A DNA stretch of 64,000 bases. Source: Hydractinia symbiolongicarpus (Eukaryota > Cnidaria > Hydrozoa > Anthoathecata > Hydractiniidae). Both the position numbers and the translations under genes were made by a program. Where the stretch lies: contig NC_079882.1 of the NCBI RefSeq assembly GCF_029227915.1, forward strand, positions 6,448,001 through 6,512,000. Direction: 5' to 3'. Positions within the stretch are counted from its first letter, which is position 1; each line of letters starts with the position of its first letter. The notes beneath the pieces were generated by a model that saw only the letters and a list, made by a program, of their open reading frames with translations, was not told where the DNA came from and made no database searches. This document shows positions 22,456 through 36,100 of the stretch, piece by piece.

Positions 22456-23545
22456 ATGGAAGTTTTTAAAAGTAAAACCCAAGCCCTGCTCATCTTTTCA
22501 TTGTTAATCCGTTTCTCAATTTTCGTAATAGATGATTATGAAAGCGAAGAAAGAAAAAGTTCGGTTGTATTGAAAATGTATCGTGAATTGGCGATTGGAC
22601 AAGCGTCAGGTAAAATATAAAAAAACATGGTAATGGATTATATCAACCTTGTCCTAGGACATTATGTGTCTTTCTGACATCGGGACAACGGTATCAGAAA
22701 GAAATGCAATATGCCCTGGAGACGAGGGTTGGGATTGCATTTCTTTCCTAAATTAAATATAATCATCCCAATGGAGATTTACCGTCACCATTTTTTTGTG
22801 CGCCGTTACTATACACGCCGTTGCCCGTAGCTTCTAAAAGATATGACGATCTACCAAAAATCTCAAAATGGTTCGTTTTGTGTTGTAGGGAAAGGGCAAC
22901 TGTGTTTTTGTTGTTTTTTGTTGTTGTTTTTATTTATTTTTTTTATTTATTTATTTATTTATTTTTTTTTTTTTTTTGGGGGGGGGGGGGGGGGTTACGC
23001 TGCCTGGCATATAAACGTTGATAAAATAATATTTTCTTCCTCCTTCGTCAAGGATGACCCATCCTTCCTAAGGTCTATAATACCAATATGCTGAAAACCG
23101 CAAAATATAAGACCCCCCTCCCTCGCCACACTTGTATTAAGCCTAATATTCATTAGGTTTTGCACTGTTTTTTGTATATGTGATTCCATGGCAAAAAAGA
23201 GAAATAAACTCTCTCCTCTTCCCTTTTTTTTGTTTAGAAGAAAAATTGGACGATGACAATTACATGGAACTTATAGATGAAGAAGATGGATACAGTTCAG
23301 AATTTTTACTACTCAATGACGAAGGTATTGAAGATGGCTCAGTTCTAAATGCTGCCGACAGTGATTCTAGCATAGAAAATAATGAACGGGATACTTCCAA
23401 TAACATTTCCACTGACAACGAAGAGATTTATCTTGAAGTTGTTGGAAGAGCCATTCGCATAGAGCCAAACTTACCCGAAGACGCAAAGAAGATGAGTGAA
23501 AATGATGAAACTGTTGAAGTTGTCGAAAAGACGATCTCTTCTTGA
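22456..23545 (+). CDS. small acidic secreted protein, unknown function
   Basis: Two exons, 22456-22609 and 23238-23545, join in phase to 153 residues. Residues 1-25 look like a signal peptide: a basic start MEVFKSK, then the hydrophobic ALLIFSLLIRFSIFVI. The mature part is strongly acidic, with runs such as EEKLDDDNYMELIDEEDGY, and rich in Asp, Glu, Ser and Asn. It has no cysteines and no clear dibasic processing sites, which argues against a disulfide toxin or a neuropeptide precursor. The last 30 residues are again acidic (EDAKKMSENDETVEVVEKT). The splice sites (TCAG/GTAAAA and TTTAG) are good and codon use is normal. I recognise no family. Acidic secreted proteins of this kind include calcium-binding matrix proteins and chaperone-like peptides, but that is only a guess. 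Another 5' exon or a different start cannot be excluded. Confidence 0.65.
22645..22732. repeat. short MITE-like inverted repeat
   Basis: It begins AACCTTGTCCTAGGAC and ends GCCCTGGAGACGAGGGTTG, with an inner pair AGAAAGAAATGCAAT / ATTGCATTTCTTTC just beyond. A diverged relative with CTTGTCCCCAGGGC and CTCTGGAAACGAGATTGG lies at 25681-25751 in a BCCT intron. GTCCCCAGGGC-type ends are common in cnidarian short inverted-repeat elements. Confidence 0.55.
22920..22994. repeat. poly-T run followed by G-run in intron
   Basis: TTTA repeats lead into about 16 T and then about 16-17 consecutive G (about 22979-22994). It sits in the intron of the acidic secreted protein gene. The exact G count may be affected by sequencing error. 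Confidence 0.8.
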
Positions 23546-23690
23546 AATTCAATATAATATTATTCACATGTATCTAAGTCAAATAAATTAAATATATTAA
23601 CAAACAACAGATTTTTATACTTTTTTTCTAAACATCTCTCCTGCACTTAAGTTGGTCAAAGGAAATTTGAGTACAAAGGGTTGAACCAGT

Positions 23691-26600
23691 TCAAACAAGA
23701 GTCATTTCTTGCGTAGCTTGCGGCCGTGTCCCTTGAACTTCTTCGTGGAGCTGCACGGTAGCACAAGGGTACATCAAACAAAATGCAAAGAAATCTTCTG
23801 CCATATTTCCTTGCAAGTCATACTTTTCCCTGACAGCCGAACGAATACTACTTGCGCAAGCGAAGAAAGCGAGTAGCAGAGACCAGCCAACATAACTAAT
23901 TCCTGCCACGGTTGCTTCTAGACACAACAACACAAGCCATCCATAAAACAAAGTTGCAAGTACAATACTATTTTGAACAAATGATTTTGTTTCCGTCTTG
24001 GAAAGAGTTGATGTGGATTTTGATACCAAATACCATGGTGCGATGACAGAAAACAACGTTTTTTGTATTCTTCTAAATGAAGAAAAAGAGTCGAACAAAC
24101 TTATTTTCCATTTTCCATCGTCTTCTTTAATCTCACCAAATTCCACACGCACGGCTCTCCACAGAGCCACGCAAGCAAAGTTCAAAATTATAGTCAATGG
24201 CAAGCCCGCCGCCACCGCTACTGTTTGCAACGCTTGTAACGCTTCCGTCCCGCCAGCTTTTAGCAAAGCAGTAGCTGTAGCACCCTCAGTAAGAGCCCAA
24301 AATATTCGCTGCAATAGAGGAGGATCAGGACTGCCGTTTGCAGACAGACAATCAATAACTAAAGATCCACTATCAGAACTTGTTACAAAATACAACACTA
24401 ATCCAATCAACGATAAGATGGACAGAAGCGATCCAATGTCACCATATTGTTCGACTACGTCAAACCACATTTCAGTAGATGCTCGACACGATAGCTTGTG
24501 CAAATTATATTTATCCCAAATAGCAGTAGCGCCAATGCCAGTAGGTCTGAAAATGAGAAAACATATGTAATATAATACAAGTCTAGGTATTCGACAATCA
24601 ACAGATTGCAGGTTCAATCCCAGACAAATATCTATGACTCCTGTAGGATACAAGAGTCATAGATATTCGACTGTCAAATTGATGTATTAGGCAGTTGACT
24701 GGTGAACATACATAACATTGTTGCTCAAATACAGCTGTTAGTTTTAATGCACCAGGAAAGGAATTTTGTCGATAACAGTGGTGTTGAGAATAAGGAGGTT
24801 ACCCCGGTTAAGGGTTAAGAAAAATAAACTCACTTGTACATCTCGCATGTGATGTTCAAGTTCTGCGCTTTCCGTTCCATACTTATGCCAGCGCCACCAA
24901 ATACTGTCAACCAAAAGAACGTGTACACAATTGGTATAGTAAGTGTGTACATGATAAATTCCTTGATTGTTCGACCACGGCTTATTTTTGCGATGAACAT
25001 GCCAACAAACGGAGACCAACTTATCCACCAGCCCCCTAGAAAATTACGAGTCGTTGTAAAGTAAACACCGAAGTCAAGAAATCCCGCAGAGTTTTATCTT
25101 TAAGATTGTAATTATAAAAGGCCTTACAGTAAAATATCGTCCAAGCGTCCATCCATGTTGAATTTTGCTTTCCATCTGGTGCGTCACCTTTCATTGCGAA
25201 GGCGTCTGTGTGGAAACCAATCTGAACAAGCCACTGCAAATAATAGCCACTGGACTGAACGAAAAGATTGAGTAGAAACCAGGTGTCGTCAGCAAAAAAC
25301 ACAATCAACATGATAAGGCATCCTAGAAAAAGAAAGAAATACGAATATGAAATTGATTGATTGATTAACTATTTCTTAATTGATTGATCGACTATGTTCT
25401 TGATTAATTTATTGACCTAGCTCCCTTTACAAGCTATTGACTGAAATACCAATGCATAAATTCTTACCTACTCCAAAACAAACCTCAGACAATCTTCTTA
25501 TACCGACTTTCAATCCACTTATGACGGACACTGTGGCTACAGCAGTTATAGCCCAGATGATAATAATTTGGACAGTAACGGTCTCAGCAATGTTGCTATT
25601 TACTCGATGCAAACCACTGTTGAGCTGGATCACTCCCAAACCTATTGGTTAAAATCTAAGCTTTAAATTATTTAGGATGACAATCTTGTCCCCAGGGCTT
25701 CTTTTATGCATACCCAGGAAGCGAAAAAGATGCTCTGGAAACGAGATTGGCTTCACAAAACCCTAATTTGTCTTGACGATCTTTTTGTTTCGTTGGCTCA
25801 AATTAAACTACGTTATTGGCGTTAGTTCTTAAATGTAAACTAATGTAAGCTATAGCCAAACTCTTATTGGTTAAACTTACCCAAACTAGTACAAACGCCA
25901 AACATGGTACATATAATAGACAATGTATCAACCATGTCACCAATCCTACCAAATACTTTTTCACCTAACAAAGGATAAAAGCATGTACGCATTGTCATTG
26001 GTAGACCCTTTCTGTAACTAAGGAAACCAAGAAGCAGACCAATCAAAACGTACACAACCCAACCATGTAAACCCCAGTGAAAGAAAGTCAAATTCATTGC
26101 ATCCTGAGCACGTTGATTATCAGAATATCTAAAAAAGAATATGGAGGTTAGCATCTAGCCATAAAATGTTTCTTGGTTAACATATATATAGCTATATATA
26201 TATAAAATTACCTTCCCCAATATCTGTTTCCATACTGTCCTGGTTCCATATGGTACACAGGTTCTGCAACTCCAAAGAAGAACAACCCGATTCCAATTCC
26301 CGCAGCGAAAAGCATGGTGAAGTAGGAACCATCTGAAAATTCAGGCTTTTCATTGTCTCCTCCTAAGAATAGAAAATTGGACTTAACTATGACATTTTCA
26401 ATGGTTTTAGTTTAAATACACTGTGTAAAAATATTATTTAAATACACTAAATGGTAAAAAGTAACCTCATCTCCAGAGCTTTTATACTCTTTTTTGACAA
26501 TCTCGCCGTCAGAGGTTGTCAGAAAGAGAAAAAAGCCCTTGTGGTAGAAAGAATCTATTTATTACTTTATCACAAAGTACTGTGTATACATTCTACGGAT

Positions 26601-28442
26601 AAGAATTAAAAATTTAGATTTATTTATACAGATAGATATTTTTATAAAAATAGTTTTTTAAGCATGAGTATAATTTTTGTTCTATAACATTCATCATTTA
26701 GTACAAACTGGGAGAGAAAAAAAAGAACCTAAGAAAAAAATACAAAATTTACATTTGCACGTGAAAATAATTTTTTGTTTTTGTTTTAAAACTTTAGCTG
26801 GAGAACGGCCTGGAACAAAACATATGGGCAACGCGACAACCCCAATAGAATTCGGTCTCTCCTCAATGACGAAACATTCTCGTGAGAGAAAAACGTGATT
26901 CTATCCCTTCAAAAGAAATGACGCAAAATGTTGAACAATTGAGTCTTTTCTGCATGCTATTAATAATTCAAAAAACCTCAAGACAATTTTATCCTTAACT
27001 TTACTACCTCATTAAAATACATATTTTTTAATTAACCCCCACCTGCACCCCTCTGCGAGATGTCCACGCCCTTTAAAGTTTGTACGCAAAATCAAGACAT
27101 ACCCACGCTGTAAACCGAAAACTCCCAATAATAGTTTCAAACATGGCTGATCGTTTTGTTAGCGTGCAACAAAAGAATCGGCGAAACAACACTTAACGTA
27201 ATAAACGCCTACCAAGTTTCAGATGTGAGTATTTTGAGAAATACAAAACAATTATAAATAACGCCCAAACGTCCTGGGTACCAATATATAACCACGTCCA
27301 CTTTTCTGTGATCCAAATTTTCCATGTCTTGATCTCATTGTAAGATTCTGTGGGCAGCACAATACACCATACAACAAACGCCCATATTATGATGGCAGAC
27401 GCCACGGTGGTAAGTGGGTTGAAGTAATACTTGAACGGACCAATATTTCCTTTCACGTGAAGACATCTAAAAAGTGCATTTTGTATTAGTAGACTTACTT
27501 TTATTGTAAACAAGTAAAAAAACCAATTTTGCTGTTTGCGTGATAGCAGTTTGTCTCTTATGAAATATCTTAAGAGTAACCTATTATTTCATTTGCCTCG
27601 TCCAGCTCTGACGTGCTTGTAAGAATTCAACATTTAACAACCTTCAAACTCTGAAAAGGAGGAAATTTCAATCCATATCTAGGGAATATTATATATAATT
27701 TGGAACAGAGATAAAAGTCTATTTCTGGTTTATATCTACGATTTGCTTTTTAAAGAGTGCTGGCTGGCGACCGGTTAATGTTGTTTTGAAATAAAAGATT
27801 TTTATTAATAATGCGCTAATAGAAGGACAGACAGATGAAATATTTACACAGTGAGATTAACAGCCAACCCAATGCTATGACGTGTAGTAACTTCACAATA
27901 TATCATTTTTTAAATATAAAGGGTTTTATAACATTCTCTCTAGTATGACCAGAGAATTGACACAATTTTTCCCATAAAAAATCACAAAATCGAATCCAGT
28001 AAAACTTATTAATCGACAAAAACTATTACTCGAACTTTCTTTCGGAAAATTTGGTATACATTTTTGCTTTGATACAGCACAAATGTTGCTAAACGCTAAA
28101 AAGAGGGCAAACAATTTCGCGATTTTATAAATTAATAAAATAAGTTCCGTCGCAATAATCTCTTCCGGTGAAAGATTTTTTCTATAAAAAGAGAGCAAGT
28201 TACTAACTCGTCCTCAGACCTCTATATTTTCGAGTTTCGAGGAGAAAATTCACGCATATGACATCATTGTTGAGACACTCTCCGCAATGACAAGTAAAAC
28301 TTATGTACCTGTCTGTAAAATCATTTACAATCGAATCTTCAATCACTAACTTTTCGCATTGTGATTCCATCAAACTCGCTTTTCTTGCTTTTCCATCGTC
28401 ACTGTTATCATCAAGATAACTACAGTCATCCCGATCGCTCAT
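23691..28442 (-). CDS. BCCT-family betaine/carnitine/choline transporter
   Basis: Eight exons on the minus strand: 28309-28442, 27213-27466, 26212-26362, 25881-26128, 25468-25641, 25128-25322, 24834-25035, 23691-24546. They join in phase to 737 residues. Family hallmarks are FNPLTTVASAIIIWAFVVWC (first helix), MLFAAGIGIGLFFFGVAEP (the glycine-rich helix), TFFHWGLHGWVVY, and WGWWISWSPFVGMFIA followed by ISRGRTIKEFI, the diagnostic helix-8 segment whose tryptophans line the substrate box in BetP. Twelve membrane helices are expected. The N-terminal 44 residues are acidic and cytoplasmic. The C-terminal tail after the last helix is about 45 residues. BCCT carriers take up quaternary ammonium osmolytes with Na+ or by exchange. 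In a marine animal, glycine betaine uptake for volume control is the likely role, by inference. Exon 1 is assigned by phase and an upstream ATG (MSDRDDCSYL) and is the least certain; a further 5' exon is possible. Confidence 0.93.
24588..24675. repeat. hairpin in BCCT intron
   Basis: The arms AATATCTATGACTC (24627-24640) and GAGTCATAGATATT (24654-24667) are exact complements with a 13-base loop. TATTCGAC occurs near both ends. It is probably a tiny MITE. Confidence 0.75.
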
Positions 28443-30129
28443 CTTCTACTCCGATGTCTTAACCACAGAACTTCAAACACCTGAAATTCCTCGGGACGCC
28501 GAAATGAAGTTAGAAATCCAAAACAGCCAAACTGATAATTTTTTAAAAACTTCGTATGTGAGATCTGTACAGGTAGACCACCTCTCGAAGAATGAAATCC
28601 TTGCATGTTTTTTCTTGAGTTATATCCACGTTAAATTTTTTCACTAGTATTAAAATTCCGTGAAAAAAATTCACGACAAACATGGGTAAAAACGCACAGT
28701 CTAAGAGCGCTGTTGTGATCAGGGGGTAAATTTTAATAAATATAAAAACAACTTTTAATTAAAGTTTGGAAAAAGCGGTAGTTTAAGTATCGAACTTCTT
28801 TGCAAAAAATACATAAAAATCCGAAATTCAAAGTTTTTTAGTATTTTCTAACACACCGCAGGAATATTTCCATTATAGTTTTAGGAAATTATTGTCTTGT
28901 GCGAAAACACACCTCCTGTTCAAAACTTAAAAATACATCTGTTATCTCATAAATTATTCTATTTTTTCGTGTTCGCATAATTTATAAGGCAGCAGGTTTA
29001 TGAATGACAATTCGTAACACGATGCAACTTGACTACCAACCTCTCTTTCATTTGTATATATGAATTAATGATAAGAGGTCTGATAACTAAATTGGTTGTT
29101 AAGACCTCGACAATACGAAACAAGACTAGGGAAATGTACTAGTAAATTCCATTCATCTGATCACATCAATGAAAAGTGCACTAGTGTTTTTTACTATGAA
29201 GCATGAATGAGCAATACAGAAAGTGAATGAATTTTACTAACAACAACCTAAACTAAAAAATATAGCTGACTCCATATATTCTCGAAATTTATAACAAACA
29301 TCTCTTTTAGCAACCACCAATTTTCCATAACTGTCATTTCTCATACAATAAGTTCAAACCAGAGTACAATTTGATGAATCACATTATTTTTTTTTTAATA
29401 TACAAATTTTACGCACATAAATTTGTTAGTTATATATTTTCATATTATTTTTATATTATTTTTTTCGCGAATTTGTTCTTTTTTAAACAGGGTTGACATT
29501 GAAAACATTATTTAAAATCAATGTAATACCATTTACCTTTTTCTTCCCTGGGACAATTGCTACATAAATAATATTTGTCCAGAACTTCACGCGTAATTTC
29601 AGAACTTTTGTGAAAAATATCAACAAGGGATTCGATAAAAAAATTAAAAATATCCAGGACATTGAAGAACTTCCAGCATGTTTTCGTCATTTTTCTACTA
29701 GATTTGCTTTATAAATTTCAGTTTCTGCAAGTGAGCCTTATTTAGGGGATTAGTCCGGATAATTAGTGTGTAAACAAAATTAAAATTCGAATCACCGTGT
29801 CTACTGAGATTCTAATTTTCATTTTCATTTTCATTTTGTTTAATATATAGACAGGCTTCGCTCAATAAGACTAAAACAGCCTAACAAAATTATATTTTAA
29901 GATTCCCTGGAGGGTTTCTACATTCTAGGACTTCCCAGGATCTGTGGCATCCTTGTCAAGGTTCATTCATCTTGTTAGCAATCAATAAAACACAAGCGCG
30001 CGTATTGACGTCAGATTCAACCAATATAAAACTTTAATTCATTTCACGCATGTCATTCAAGAAATATATTAAAATATTAAAAAACTAAAATATAATGTTA
30101 AAAAAATATATATTTTTTACAGAAATATT
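28443..30129. other. intergenic region
   Basis: No gene supported. It holds the upstream region of the BCCT gene and, at its right end, the 3' untranslated region of the STPG1-like gene. Very AT-rich stretches lie at 29385-29470. Confidence 0.5.
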
Positions 30130-33100
30130 TTAAATCCATTTTTGTGCTGCATTGTACATGAATGATTGTTTATTGTGATGTCGAGGATTGTAGGCTCCTA
30201 AGGTAGAATAAAATTTTACAAATTACAATGTTTTCTACCTTAAAATAAATAATTTAAAACCCTTTTATAACTGTTAAAAAAGTTAAGAAAAGTGAAGTTT
30301 TTTTTTACTTCCGGTAGTTTCAATACACCTTTCCCAAATTTTCTGTCGTTAATTTGTGGACGTTTAATTTTGCGATTAGAATGGTTCAATTATCGTGAAT
30401 TTTGCAAAATTAAATTTACGCAAATCCTGTGAGTTCCGACAATCCGCTAAATAAATTCATGCAATCTTTTTTTTTCTTTTTAATTTGTTTTGATGATTTT
30501 TCCATGCTCCAAAACAACGTTTTTAAAAACCATCTTCAAAGATAGATGTGATGAACGATACCTTTCCATGGCTTTCGCTCATATTATTTTGTTTCACAGA
30601 TAAAATCAGTGGGTCGATGAAAGTCTTAAATAAAGAACGCTCTTTTGATTCTTGATTTTCCCTGACTAAAATTAATCAATTTTTCGGGTTTTTCCTGTCT
30701 GAAGCCAAAACTATATGAACCCTGATAGGTTCTCATGTGTTAGAACTTTTAAACACAGATCAAATGCTACAATTTTTATATTCTGGAAACTTGGCGAGTA
30801 ATTCAAACATTTTAGACATATATACCTTCAGCGGGTGAAAGTAAATTAACTCGGAAAAGGTGTGTCATGGCAACGGATCAAAGACAAATAGTGACAAAAA
30901 TTGATACATATAATTGTTTGAATCCACGGCTATTATAGACACAAATCGTCTACTAAGGCTTTTTCAAACCCATGAGCGATCATGATATTTTGTTTACCGT
31001 ATGTAAAATATGTACACATGCTGTTTTTCTTATCTCAAGTTTTTTTAAACAGTTTTTAATCACCTCTCTAATAACAACAGACGGTGAAAATCACATCCAA
31101 GAACATTAATGCTATTCAAATTTTAAACAGACAAAAAGTAACAAAATAATCCTTTTTAACTGCTGAGTTTGCTAGAGGAAAAATTAATGTGGAGTCTCAA
31201 ATAGTGCAGTTTTTTTCCCCTAACTATTAATTTTTGGAAATTATTGACATCCAAGACAATTACAGTTTCCTTCAAAATTGTTAACCTATTATTAATTCTG
31301 TTTTTTCTGACTTAAAATGTAGCTTGATGTAGTCTTAAAGGTGTAATGAAAGGTTAAGAATATTATGTCACGCTTGAACATCGATGTACGGTTTGAACGC
31401 CCTTAAGATCTTGTTTTTATTGATTTTAAAGGTTTCAGGTCCCCTCACAAATATTCCACTCCCTTTACTATTATTATTACGAAACTTTTCCATCCACCTC
31501 CTCTACTATTCCAGCTTCTTCACTATTGGAGACCTGAGAGTAACTTAGTCACGTCGAATACAAAGATGACTGATACCTGGGCCAGGGCCTGCTTTCGGTC
31601 GGTCGCCGCTCCATCGATTTGTAGTGGACACGAACATTGAGCTGCTCACATACTGTTTTGTTAGTCCTTCGTAATTCACAAGGTTGTACTGACCAGGACC
31701 CGGGGTGGGCTGCTGCTGCGGCATTGGAACTGCCGGTGCTGATATACACAAGTAGTGCTTTCGTCTATAAAGGAATATATACCTTTTGTGCTTTTTTTAC
31801 GGTAAAGATTAGGATTAAAACAGACAAAAAAAACTTACGGTAAACCTCTTTTTTCGGGGTGATTTTTCACGGGTTCATGCGGGTCGTAAGTTCCAGGTCC
31901 TGGATTTTCATAAACGTTTTTTGGTAAAAGGGTACGTGTGGTTGTAGATTTGAACGGAGCTTGTGCAGCTCGTGGAGCACTGCTCGTCCACTTATCACTT
32001 ACCTCGTATGCCCCTAAGAAACAAAGTAAGAATAGATAAAACATACCAGCAAAGAGATTTACCCTAATGTAATTTTTACATTAAATTATATCCGAAAATA
32101 TAAATGGTTCTTCGTTTCCCAACCTTTTGACTTAAATTAATAAGTGTCCCACTTATTAATTTAAGTCAAATGAATGTCCTGCGAAAGGTAAATATGCTGA
32201 AAACCCCCTTACTTTTTCATTTACAGTTTGCTCGAGTTCGTCATTCTGATATCTGACAGGTCTCATTTATAAATCGCTTAACATTTGCCAAAGTTAGGTA
32301 AAGTTAGACATTGTATTCTAAGAAATATATTTTTTATTAATTTTCGTATCTCGATCAGTTAGTCATGAATGCGTTTGTCCCTGTCGACGGAAAATTACTA
32401 ATAGCCGATTTATCCCCTCCCCTCCCCACTAAATTCGAAAAAATAAGTTTTGCAAAAATGCCTTAAATTAATAAGTGGGACACTTAATAATTTGTATGTT
32501 TTTATTAAAAACGAAATAAAAAGCACAGTGTGAATCGTAAGTACGAGAGGGCAAAACAAGAATGGAATATTCGCAAAACACGGGTGTCCACTGAAAGCAA
32601 AAATAGCATCGTCATAACGGTTTTAACTACACCGTACAAGATTCTATAATTCAAGCTCTATTCAAAGTATTCCTTAAAATCTTGTTAAAAACAGCAAACT
32701 AAGTAGAAATTTAGGAAATAGTATTAAAATCAAACAATGCCGAAAAATCAAATTTTCAGATTGACTTTTAAAAATTTTTAAAAGTTAACTCGAAAACTTT
32801 TGTTTGCGCAACATGTGTCTCGTCAGAATATTGTAAACATCTGTCCATTACCAAATTATGCGGTAAAAAAGATTTAAAAAAATAACCCGTATTTCGAAAT
32901 CGTCATCAATGGTTATATTTTTTGCGCATACATTTCTTAGTAATTTATAATTAATAACCCTGTTATAGCTTATACCAATATAGTGATCAAAAAATGTTCG
33001 CGAGTTACGTAATGGTAAATTAGACCATGTGGCTAAGAACCACTGTGAAATTTTGATCGCAGCAAATCAATATTACCTGGGGCTGGAACAGATTGTGAAA

Positions 33101-36100
33101 TTTTCGTAGTGACTAGCTCTCTTTTGGTTCTAAAAGAAATACACTTAAATAAATTATTTTCACTAATTGGAATAAATTTTTAATTGCTGATCGAGTGTAT
33201 TAGTGTATTCACTAACAGTAAGGAAACATTTCATTTTAAACTTGCTAAAAATACAGAATAATCTAAAACAAAATTCCTCTTGGTTTTCAGTATTACTATT
33301 TATAAAAATTACCCGATTTTCTAAAAATTGTTAAACAGTTATGAAACAATGGCATAAAATTACACTGACTGGCCACTGATTATATCAAAACATAATGAAT
33401 TATAAGAAAACAATGATCCGGCTGTTATAGGTGTGTAACACGTTTTCCTTATTTTTTTCAGTTCTCCAAAACTTTATTATAAAAAAACTGTCGTTTTTAA
33501 AGGTTCAAATTATTATAGGTGGCAATCTAGAGATTCTGATGACCTAATCTAGTCTTTAAAGCTCATATGCATGAAAAAAGTGGGGTGTAACAGCTTGTTC
33601 AAATAGCAAAAAGTAGGGTACCTTCACAAAGAGTGTGCTGAAGAAGAACGGTATGGCAGTTTGCAAACATAATAACAAGACAATAACAATATTTCACAGT
33701 TTTCTTTTATTTCTGTACTAACAAAAATTCACCGAAATGGTGCATGTGGGAGTCCCCTTCTACCTTTACTGTCTAAGTGTTGCTCCTAATATACTCACCT
33801 TGACAAAAAAGCAGCACTTTCTCTTGGTTTACCCTTTCCCATCGTTTTACTTGACAAGTTATAATGATTTGGTGCTGGAGTTTGAAATTTTTCAAATCTA
33901 CTTTGAACAGCAATTGGCTTGTGAAAATTACTGCAATAGAAATAACACATATTTAGAACTAATTAAAATGTTTATATTAATTTAGGTCTAACATTTCAAA
34001 ATCTTAATAAAAGGGCGTTTATACCAATGACAGCTTTAGTGTTCAAACATCCAAAGAATGCTATTCAAACCAAAAATTTTTAAGAGGAGGCATGTAATAG
34101 CATGTGCACACAAACAAATCAGTTAGGGTGTGCTATTGATAGCGCATGCAAAATGCCAAATCTCACTAGAACAATGTAGGCCAACATGAGACACCTAATG
34201 TAGGCACTGATGTGTGCTTTGTGCTAAAAATTTTCTGAAAAAGCCTGATTAAGCAAGTATTTTTAAATTTAGATAATTTAATAAGAGGTTCAAACAATAA
34301 TAATTTAAGAATTGTAGACCTTCAAACTAGAAAAAAAATGCATACGTAAAACAAATTACCTTGTACAAGTTGCCTTATTGAAATCATGTTCTGTGGTCAA
34401 ATTAGGCGAGTACTGGCCTGTAACAAAATCAGAGAATATACTAAACCTATAATCAACAAGAAGCAAGTTAGTGGAGAAGAAAAGAATAATATATACCAGG
34501 TCCAACTGGATTATTTGCATTCAGTGCCACTGGAAACCTTTTTACCTGACAGGAGAAAAGTAATAATCATTACATGGTAAATGGAAATTGATTACTAAAT
34601 AAATTTCTTTTATTTACATATAAGAGCTTCTTTAGTTCCTATTGGTACTGTTGTCAATGAGGATATTGACAAGGGCAAGAACGTTTTAGTATTAATGCTC
34701 TCATTAAAGTTATAGAAGTCGCACAAGCACAGCAAAAATTAAATAGACAGGCACTTAAAGATATCTATCTGAGCCTTATGCTGATTACTAAAAGCTGAAA
34801 GCACTGCCTCAAACTTTCTTTAGGAATGGCACGATTCAGCAAGAGGTTAAACTCACCACCTTTATATTGGAATCAAATGCCCTACATTATGACTACCATT
34901 CTTGAACTTATAAAAACTACTAAGGTTTACAACAACTACAAACATCTTGAAAGTTTGACAGGAAATATAATTTCGGCAGAAAATGAAAAATATTGAGCAA
35001 AACAAAGATGTTAGCTAATTTAACTCAAATAACCTTTTAAATTTTTTGAATTTTCCCCTATTTACTTTATCAATTTCCATTATATTGGTTGTAAAGATTG
35101 TAAGTTCTCTATAAATAATTACAAAAGAAGATCCATAAAAACGTTCTGCAGAAAAACAACATTCAGATTTAAAAAAAAAATACTTGTAATAGTTCTTTAT
35201 GTGATGTGGAAAAATATGTATTTGTCATTATTACCCTTCACAAATGTTTGTTATCTTCTCTTAGTGCTAGACACAGCATGTTGTAAGTGACAGGGATTGA
35301 CACAGACCTATTTAGACACCTGCACACCAATTTTGGGGACATCCAATTTGTGCACCCAATATAGGGAGACAGTTTTTGAATATTGGAAAATTTGTGTTAT
35401 TTTAAAATAAATTTGTCTTAGAAAACACTTTTCAATTGACGTTGGAAAAAAAACGTTGGAGGTATACACTATTTTCTCATAGTCTGTTTTATAACAAAAC
35501 CGTCCCAGGTTCACTACTTTAGAAGTTATCTACAATTGCTTGCTAAGACAAACAAAATTTACTGTGGTGGCACCAACACTCAAAAGGGTTTATATGTCCC
35601 AGCGATATATACCTGCATCCACCCCGTCCCAAAACGTCTAGTAATCGGACAGGACTAAATCTTCTGCGAACAAAACACCTAAAATTCCTTGTTACCTTGG
35701 AGACAAAACCACCTAAACCTTTTGTGGAATAAGATGTGCTGTTTTCCTTCAGTAATGTCTGAGTTGTGTCATACTTTGCTGGACCAGGGCTTTCATCCTG
35801 AAAGAAACAAAGTATAAAAATAATGAAAAGCAGATAGGTAAAGAAAATATTACATTTTTTAGCGATAGCAAAAAAGGTTTCCACAAAAAAATCACATTTT
35901 AAAATGGAGACTTACAAATTGGAGACAATCAAATCTTTTAGAACCAGAGTTGAATCCTTTTCGCTCATTGTTGTTTAACACAATAGTTTGATATTTACTC
36001 GGTATGGAAGCAGAAGTTGCAACTTTACCTTGAACTAAAGAAAGCATGTTGATTGTAAAAAAAAGTCATGCTTAATAAAAGCCCACATAATTGGTGATGC

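Noticed and set aside
23998-24570. Plus-strand frame of 190 codons.
   Set aside because: It is the antisense shadow of the large BCCT exon 23691-24546.
24595-24625. tRNA gene suggested by a box-B-like GCAGGTTCAATCCC.
   Set aside because: No box A or cloverleaf pairs with it. It sits in a small inverted-repeat element.
31549-31749. Alternative frame through the STPG1 exon at 31577-31764 beginning after the acceptor at about 31748.
   Set aside because: Using that acceptor breaks the phase with the preceding exon. The acceptor at 31765 keeps phase and gives the conserved TPGPGQY motif.
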